NCBI RefSeq assembly: GCF_009928525.1
Contig: NZ_JAABOK010000011.1
Location: forward strand, 1 to 64,000
DNA: 64,000 nt
Reading direction: 5' to 3'
Origin: Chitinophaga solisilvae
Lineage (GTDB): Bacteria > Bacteroidota > Bacteroidia > Chitinophagales > Chitinophagaceae
Position 1 is the stretch's first letter; each line of letters begins with the position of its first letter. The position numbers and the translations under genes were made by a program. This document shows, piece after piece, positions 60,109 through 64,000 of this stretch. Under the pieces are notes generated by a model that saw only the letters and a list, made by a program, of their open reading frames with translations, searched no databases and had not been told where the DNA came from.

Positions 60109-61437
60109 TTAAAAAAGCCTGCGTCCGCGTGATGGCTGTCCGGCTGACACTATTTTCCCTTTCAGTAAAACCGTGTTGACAGACAAGGTGTGTTGTATAT
60201 CAGTAAACGGGTTCTGATCCAGGATGATGAGCGTAGCTTCCTTGCCTTCGCTGATGGTACCGTACCGGTCTGCCGTATGCAGGAACTCCGCTGCGTTGAC
60301 GGTAGCCGTTTTCAGCGCTTCGTAATTAGACAGCCCTGCCTTGTGCAGCAGCTGCAACTCCAGGTGCAGGGAATATCCCGGTACCAGTCCGGGCATAGTA
60401 GGTGCGTCTGTACCAGCCAGCAGCAATACCTTCCGGTCATTGAACGCTTTCACCAGCTGCAGCTGAAAATCAAAGGCCGCCTGCATTCTCTGTCTGCCGC
60501 GGGGAGCGGCGAACTTCTGCGGAATACCGCTGTTCATCCAGTCCCAGGTGACCGCTACCGGATCAATGGCCGGCAGTGGCATGGCAGACAGGTAGCTGTT
60601 TACATCTTCCGCCGTCTGCCAGATGGAATAAAAGGTAATCAACGTGGGAGAAACCGCCTTGTGCGCATCAGCGGTAGCCTTTGCCAGCATAGGAATCAGC
60701 GAAGTATCCGGCAGCACAGGCGTTTCTATGTTGCCCATAAAATAATTCACCGGCGGGCTGTATAAATACTCCTCCGCATGTGCGATCAGTTCCTGCCGGC
60801 TGTGCAGCACTCCCATGGTGGTAACACGCTGCGGGATATGTCCGGCAAGCCGCAGACCGTATGCGGCTGCATGTTGGCTGAAAGCGTTGAATCCTTCCTT
60901 CGACAGGTCTGAGTATATCTTCACAAAATCGTATCCTGCCTGCCGGAAGGTATCCAGTTTGGCGACGGCCTGTTCGGCAGTCATAGTGGAATCATTCATC
61001 GGCGGACTGGCACATACAATATCCGGGCCCTGCAGCAGTCCGCGACGGATGCTGTCGCGGTGACGCAGCAGCTCCGGCCGGCCGTTCAGGGCCAGCACGC
61101 CGGTTATGCCATAGCGTAGATAGAGGCTGTCGCATTCATGGAAAACAGACACATAGTTTTTGTAATGCACGTGGCTGTCTGTCAGACCAGGAATCAGGTA
61201 TTTTCCCGTTCCGTTGATCTGCCGGAAGCCCTTCTTTCTGAATGCGCGTTTCCCGGCAGCCGGTGTAATACGTATAATTTTTTCGTTGGCAATCCATACA
61301 TCCCGGTCCTGCAGGATAGTATCGGTGGTCATGGGTATCACACGGATGTTTCGGATCACCAGCGTGGGCTGCTGTGCATGCGCACCGGCAGTCATCAGCA
61401 GCAAAGCGGCTATGAAAGTCACCTGTAGTTGTTTCAT
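60109..61437 (-). CDS. secreted amidohydrolase (imidazolonepropionase-like)
   Basis: The start at 61437 (MKQLQVTFIAALLL) gives a clean signal peptide ending GAHAQ. The mature protein of about 420 residues follows the amidohydrolase fold. DSHVHYKN (metal HxH) is at about 90, FVKIYSD carries the lysine, GLRLAGHIP has a metal His, LIAHAEEYLY another, and LLLAGTDAPTMPGLVPGYSLHLEL the catalytic Asp. The C-terminal beta sandwich has GTISEGKEATLIILDQNPFTDI. Secreted members of this branch hydrolyse peptides, N-acyl bonds or lactones, and the reaction here is not evident. It lies upstream of the GNAT gene on the minus strand. Confidence 0.88.
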   Translation of the reverse strand: MKQLQVTFIAALLLMTAGAHAQQPTLVIRNIRVIPMTTDTILQDRDVWIANEKIIRITPAAGKRAFRKKGFRQINGTGKYLIPGLTDSHVHYKNYVSVFHECDSLYLRYGITGVLALNGRPELLRHRDSIRRGLLQGPDIVCASPPMNDSTMTAEQAVAKLDTFRQAGYDFVKIYSDLSKEGFNAFSQHAAAYGLRLAGHIPQRVTTMGVLHSRQELIAHAEEYLYSPPVNYFMGNIETPVLPDTSLIPMLAKATADAHKAVSPTLITFYSIWQTAEDVNSYLSAMPLPAIDPVAVTWDWMNSGIPQKFAAPRGRQRMQAAFDFQLQLVKAFNDRKVLLLAGTDAPTMPGLVPGYSLHLELQLLHKAGLSNYEALKTATVNAAEFLHTADRYGTISEGKEATLIILDQNPFTDIQHTLSVNTVLLKGKIVSAGQPSRGRRLF

Positions 61438-61546
61438 CCTCTTCCTTTGAAATAACAAGATAATGCATTTAAACAGACGGAGGCTTTACAGCAACATTTT
61501 TTCTATATCTTACCAAAACGTTAAAACCTGCGCACAACACAATTAT

Positions 61547-61664
61547 AATTACGAATTACAAATTGCGAATTACGAATGAGGAGCGAAGATAGGAGCGGAT
61601 GAATATTTTTATTCGCTGATGTCTTCGCTCCTCATTCGCAATTCGTCATTCGCAATTCGTAATT
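61547..61664. repeat. palindromic element k
   Basis: Outer arms of AATTACG heptamers and GAATGAGGAGCGAAGA pair from 61547 to 61664 with about six mismatches over 50 bp. It lies between the divergent amidohydrolase and SDR genes. The inner sequence, GGAGCGGATGAATATT type, is only partly paired. Confidence 0.88.
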
Positions 61665-61692
61665 GTATTGCATCACACTAAAATATCGAGCC

Positions 61693-62451
61693 ATGAAAAA
61701 ACTGGAAAACAAAGTAGCCCTGATTACAGGTGGCGCCGGCAGCATCGGAAAAACAACAGCGGAGTTATTCATTGAAGAAGGCGCCAAAGTAGTGCTGGTA
61801 GACCTGGACGAAGCAGCGCTGAAAGAAGTGACTGCCTCGCTCGGCAATAATGCCGCCTATGTAACAGCCAACGTCACCGTCTCCGCAGATGTAGAAAGGT
61901 ACGCACAGGAGGCTGTAAAAAAATTCGGTAAGATAGATATCTTCTTCAACAACGCCGGTATTGAAGGCAGTGTTAAACCCATTACCGAATTTCCGGAAGA
62001 TGTATTCGACAAAGTGATGGCGGTAAACGTAAAAGGCGTATTCCTGGGATGTAAATACGTACTGCCGCAGATGAACGACGGCGGCAGCATGATTATCACC
62101 TCCTCCGTAGCAGGACTGGGCGCCTCTCCCAATTTTGTGGCCTATACCACCAGCAAACATGCCACCCTGGGCATCATGAAAACAGCTGCGCTGGAAGCCG
62201 CCCCCCGCAACATACGCGTGAACACCATCCACCCTTCCCCTGTCGACAACCGCATGATGCGCGCCGTCGAAGAAGGCTACCAGCCCGGCCAGGCAGAAGC
62301 CATGCGTAAAACATTTGCCGCCGGCATCCCGCTGGGCCGATACGCACAACCGCTGGAAGTTGCCAGACTCGTACTTTTCCTCGGCTCCGATGACAGCCAG
62401 TTTATTACGGGAGCGCAATATGTGATTGACGGAGGATCATCGGCGAAATAA
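61693..62451 (+). CDS. short-chain dehydrogenase/reductase
   Basis: The start at 61693 (MKKLENKVALITGG) gives a 252-residue classical SDR. The cofactor site is TGGAGSIGKTTA, with the following VLVDLDEAAL acid preferring NAD(H). NNAGIEG is the conserved NNAG. The catalytic Ser is in IITSSVAGLG, and the YxxxK pair is Tyr151/Lys155. The C-terminal end is SQFITGAQYVIDGGSSAK. It resembles glucose 1-dehydrogenase/3-oxoacyl reductase-like enzymes acting on small alcohols. Palindromic element l begins inside its stop codon. Confidence 0.9.
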   Translation: MKKLENKVALITGGAGSIGKTTAELFIEEGAKVVLVDLDEAALKEVTASLGNNAAYVTANVTVSADVERYAQEAVKKFGKIDIFFNNAGIEGSVKPITEFPEDVFDKVMAVNVKGVFLGCKYVLPQMNDGGSMIITSSVAGLGASPNFVAYTTSKHATLGIMKTAALEAAPRNIRVNTIHPSPVDNRMMRAVEEGYQPGQAEAMRKTFAAGIPLGRYAQPLEVARLVLFLGSDDSQFITGAQYVIDGGSSAK

Positions 62452-62569
62452 TTATGAATTAAGAATTATGAATTATGAGTTAACGTGAAGATATATGCGA
62501 ATAGTAAAATTTTGCTATTCGCATATATCTTCACGTTAACTCATAATTCTTAATTCATAATTCATAATT
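62450..62569. repeat. palindromic element l (loopless 120-bp palindrome)
   Basis: The whole stretch is self-complementary about its centre (between 62509 and 62510) with no loop and about three mismatches. Outer units are AATTATGAATTAAG rather than AATTACG, and the inner part is GTTAACGTGAAGATATATGC. It starts in the SDR stop codon (62449-62451). Element a carries the same outer type. Confidence 0.95.
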
Positions 62570-62644
62570 TCCCCCGAAGGGGTCCTGTCGTATTTTCCCC
62601 TCACTTTGTCGCGTCTCCCCCTACTTCTTACCTCCTGATTATTG

Positions 62645-62652
62645 TACGTTTG
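62645..62652 (+). promoter_or_regulatory. -7 promoter element of the second SDR gene
   Basis: TACGTTTG matches TAnnTTTG exactly, with a start site expected near 62658, about 9 nt before the ATG. It overlaps the dyad TTTGTACAAA (62649-62658), which may be an operator. No -33 TTG at usual spacing was found. Confidence 0.45.
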
Positions 62653-62666
62653 TACAAAATCATTTT

Positions 62667-63479
62667 ATGTTGCTTCAGGGAAAAAATGCAGTAATCTATG
62701 GTGCAGGCGGATCGTTGGGGGGCGCAGTAGCGCGCGCATTTGCGGCGGCCGGCGCACAGGTATTTCTTAGCGGACTTCATGAGCACAATGTCCGGGAAAC
62801 GGCAGAAGGTATTATTGCTGCAGGCGGCAATGCATCGCAGGCAGTAGTGGATGCGCTGGATAAACGTGCAGTGGATCAGCATATGGAGTCGGTTGTCAGA
62901 CAGGCTGGCAGCGTGGATATTTCCTTCAATGCCATTGGCTGGAGAGATGTACAGAATATGCCGCTGACGGAGATGGAGCCGGATGACTTTCTACGGCCGC
63001 TCAATGTGGCTATGACAACACAGTTCCTGACCGGAACGGCTGCAGGAAGAGTAATGAAACAGCAGCAGTCCGGCGTGATATTATCGCTGACGGCTACGCC
63101 TGGCGGTATCGGATATCCGATGACAGGAGGCTTCGGGCCCGCCTGCTGCGCGGTAGAAGGCTTCTCCAGGAACTTTGCCAGTGAAATGGGACAGTTCGGC
63201 GTGAGAGTGGTGAACATCCGGTCAGCCGGTTCACCGGATTCCAGACCCTTTATGGAAGCGATGGCAGCAGACCAGGAGATGGGTACCTGGTTCCTCAATA
63301 AGCTGAAGGATGATACCATGCTCAAGGCATTGCCTGCTATGGAAGATATCGCCAATGTCGCTGTTTTCCTGGCGTCGCCGATGGCCGGAAAGATTACCGG
63401 TGTTACCATTGATGTGACCGCAGGCACCACTACCGGCATTAACTACCGGATAGCAGATATCCCGCTGGTAAGCGCCTGA
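62667..63479 (+). CDS. short-chain dehydrogenase with altered catalytic motif
   Basis: The 270-residue protein has the SDR fold: cofactor loop YGAGGSLGGAVARAF, VDISFNAIGWRD in place of NNAG, and SLTATPGGIGYPMTGGFGPACCAVEGF. Aligned on the helix that follows (AVEGF), the catalytic YxxxK reads Phe156-xxx-Cys160, so both the Tyr and the Lys of ordinary SDRs are missing. It may be a cofactor-binding protein without reductase activity, or use a different chemistry. It has its own -7 element TACGTTTG (62645-62652). It is on the same strand as the intact SDR, with element l in between, and convergent with the truncated Crp/Fnr gene. Confidence 0.82.
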   Translation: MLLQGKNAVIYGAGGSLGGAVARAFAAAGAQVFLSGLHEHNVRETAEGIIAAGGNASQAVVDALDKRAVDQHMESVVRQAGSVDISFNAIGWRDVQNMPLTEMEPDDFLRPLNVAMTTQFLTGTAAGRVMKQQQSGVILSLTATPGGIGYPMTGGFGPACCAVEGFSRNFASEMGQFGVRVVNIRSAGSPDSRPFMEAMAADQEMGTWFLNKLKDDTMLKALPAMEDIANVAVFLASPMAGKITGVTIDVTAGTTTGINYRIADIPLVSA

Positions 63480-63502
63480 TATTCGTATATCCGGCGCCGT
63501 AG

Positions 63503-64000
63503 TCAGTGTTCTTCTGCCCTGATGCGCGACAGCTGCGTAGGCGTAATGCCGAGGTAGGAGGCAATATGATGCTGCTTCAGGCGCGCCGCCAGGGAAGCAT
63601 GTTCCTTCATGAAATCCAGGTACCGTTGCCTGGCAGTCTGGTGCTTCAGGATAATCTCCATCGGTTCCTTATCGGTCACCCAGTTTTTTTCGAGATAGTG
63701 AATGTACAGCAACGCTACGTCAAAGTGGGTGTTGACGAGCGCTTTGAAGGAGGTGAACGGAAACTGGTACAGCACCGTATCTTCCAGGGCTTCAATAGTA
63801 AAGGCTCCCGGCTTTCCGGTGATGCTGGCAGCCAGGGAGCTGACAAACTCCTGTTCCTTAAAAAAACGCTTAATGATTCTGTTACCGGTATTATCCGTGT
63901 AGTAATATGCCAGGAGGCCGCTTTCAATAAAAGCCACATTGCGGGGCACCGCTCCTTCATGCAGAAATATTTCCTGTCTGGCAAGCATTTTCCGCTGCAG
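63503..64000 (-). CDS. Crp/Fnr-family regulator (N terminus beyond the window)
   Basis: The visible frame has no stop before the right edge. The codons before the ATG at 63988 (LQRK) continue the typical N-terminal helix, so the true start probably lies outside. The visible 165 residues hold the cyclic-nucleotide-binding-like barrel: EIFLHEGAVPRNVAFIESGLLAYYY, NRIIKRFFKEQEFVSSLAASI, AIEALEDTVLYQFP. A long helix follows, then the C-terminal winged helix LKQHHIASYLGITPTQLSRIRAE. The wing is short and ends at once after RAEEH. The ligand residues of CRP are not evident. It is convergent with the SDR gene 23 bp away. Confidence 0.85.
   Translation of the reverse strand: MQRKMLARQEIFLHEGAVPRNVAFIESGLLAYYYTDNTGNRIIKRFFKEQEFVSSLAASITGKPGAFTIEALEDTVLYQFPFTSFKALVNTHFDVALLYIHYLEKNWVTDKEPMEIILKHQTARQRYLDFMKEHASLAARLKQHHIASYLGITPTQLSRIRAEEH

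Noticed and set aside
15981..62569. Palindromic elements read simply as rho-independent terminators
   Set aside because: Four lie between divergent genes, stems are far longer than needed and A/T-rich, and classical GC-rich terminators with T-runs exist separately in the window.

Overview
The window looks like chromosomal DNA of a Bacteroidota bacterium, most likely a Chitinophaga-like member of the Chitinophagaceae. The reasons are three SusC/SusD outer-membrane pairs, two of them behind an ECF sigma factor and a FecR anti-sigma factor; many promoters with the Bacteroidota -7 element TAnnTTTG and no Shine-Dalgarno; and typical family members such as DUF3347, DACNV and 4-Cys/CarboxypepD-reg proteins. 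No rRNA, tRNA, CRISPR array or prophage was seen. The only hint of an insertion sequence is a fragment at the extreme left edge.

Layout. 0-9 kb: a DACNV/diadenylate-cyclase-like protein, an FtsX-type ABC permease, and a three-gene minus-strand operon (aspT - aspartate 4-decarboxylase - secreted asparaginase) that together form an asparagine/aspartate-to-alanine decarboxylation cycle. 9-16 kb: a minus-strand ECF sigma - FecR - SusC - SusD locus. 16.7-23.4 kb: a minus-strand SusC - SusD - S15/CocE hydrolase operon, probably for peptide use. 24-25.9 kb: small and secreted proteins and a candidate small RNA. 26-33 kb: a plus-strand ECF sigma - FecR - SusC - SusD locus. 33-35.5 kb: an arylsulfotransferase-like lipoprotein and a TsdA-type dihaem cytochrome. 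35.7-42.6 kb: a copper island (AraC-type regulator, CopA ATPase, flavin/2Fe-2S reductase, HMA chaperone, DUF3347, and a multicopper oxidase with a C-terminal outer-membrane barrel). 42.7-54.9 kb: small metabolic and regulatory units, including a coupled SDR/5-alpha-reductase pair, Crp/Fnr plus hydrolase, a nucleotidyltransferase/GNAT pair, tandem 4-Cys membrane proteins, DUF1223, a DUF5700-like protease, and DoxX/HxlR. 55-64 kb: a GH2 glycosidase, a metzincin with a discoidin domain, GNAT, an amidohydrolase, two SDRs and a truncated Crp/Fnr gene.

The most unusual structure is not a gene. Ten long palindromes (arms about 45 to 85 bp, some perfect) and two half-copies are scattered between genes. 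Several begin exactly at stop codons, and their arms differ from copy to copy while staying self-complementary. Two further patterns stand out. First, a direct repeat TTnTATAA with a 21-bp period lies exactly 22 nt before the -7 element of three copper-island promoters, and is a candidate operator for the AraC-type regulator. Second, candidate antisense RNAs at both FecR-SusC junctions have their -7 element overlapping the susC start codon and a terminator pointing away from susC.
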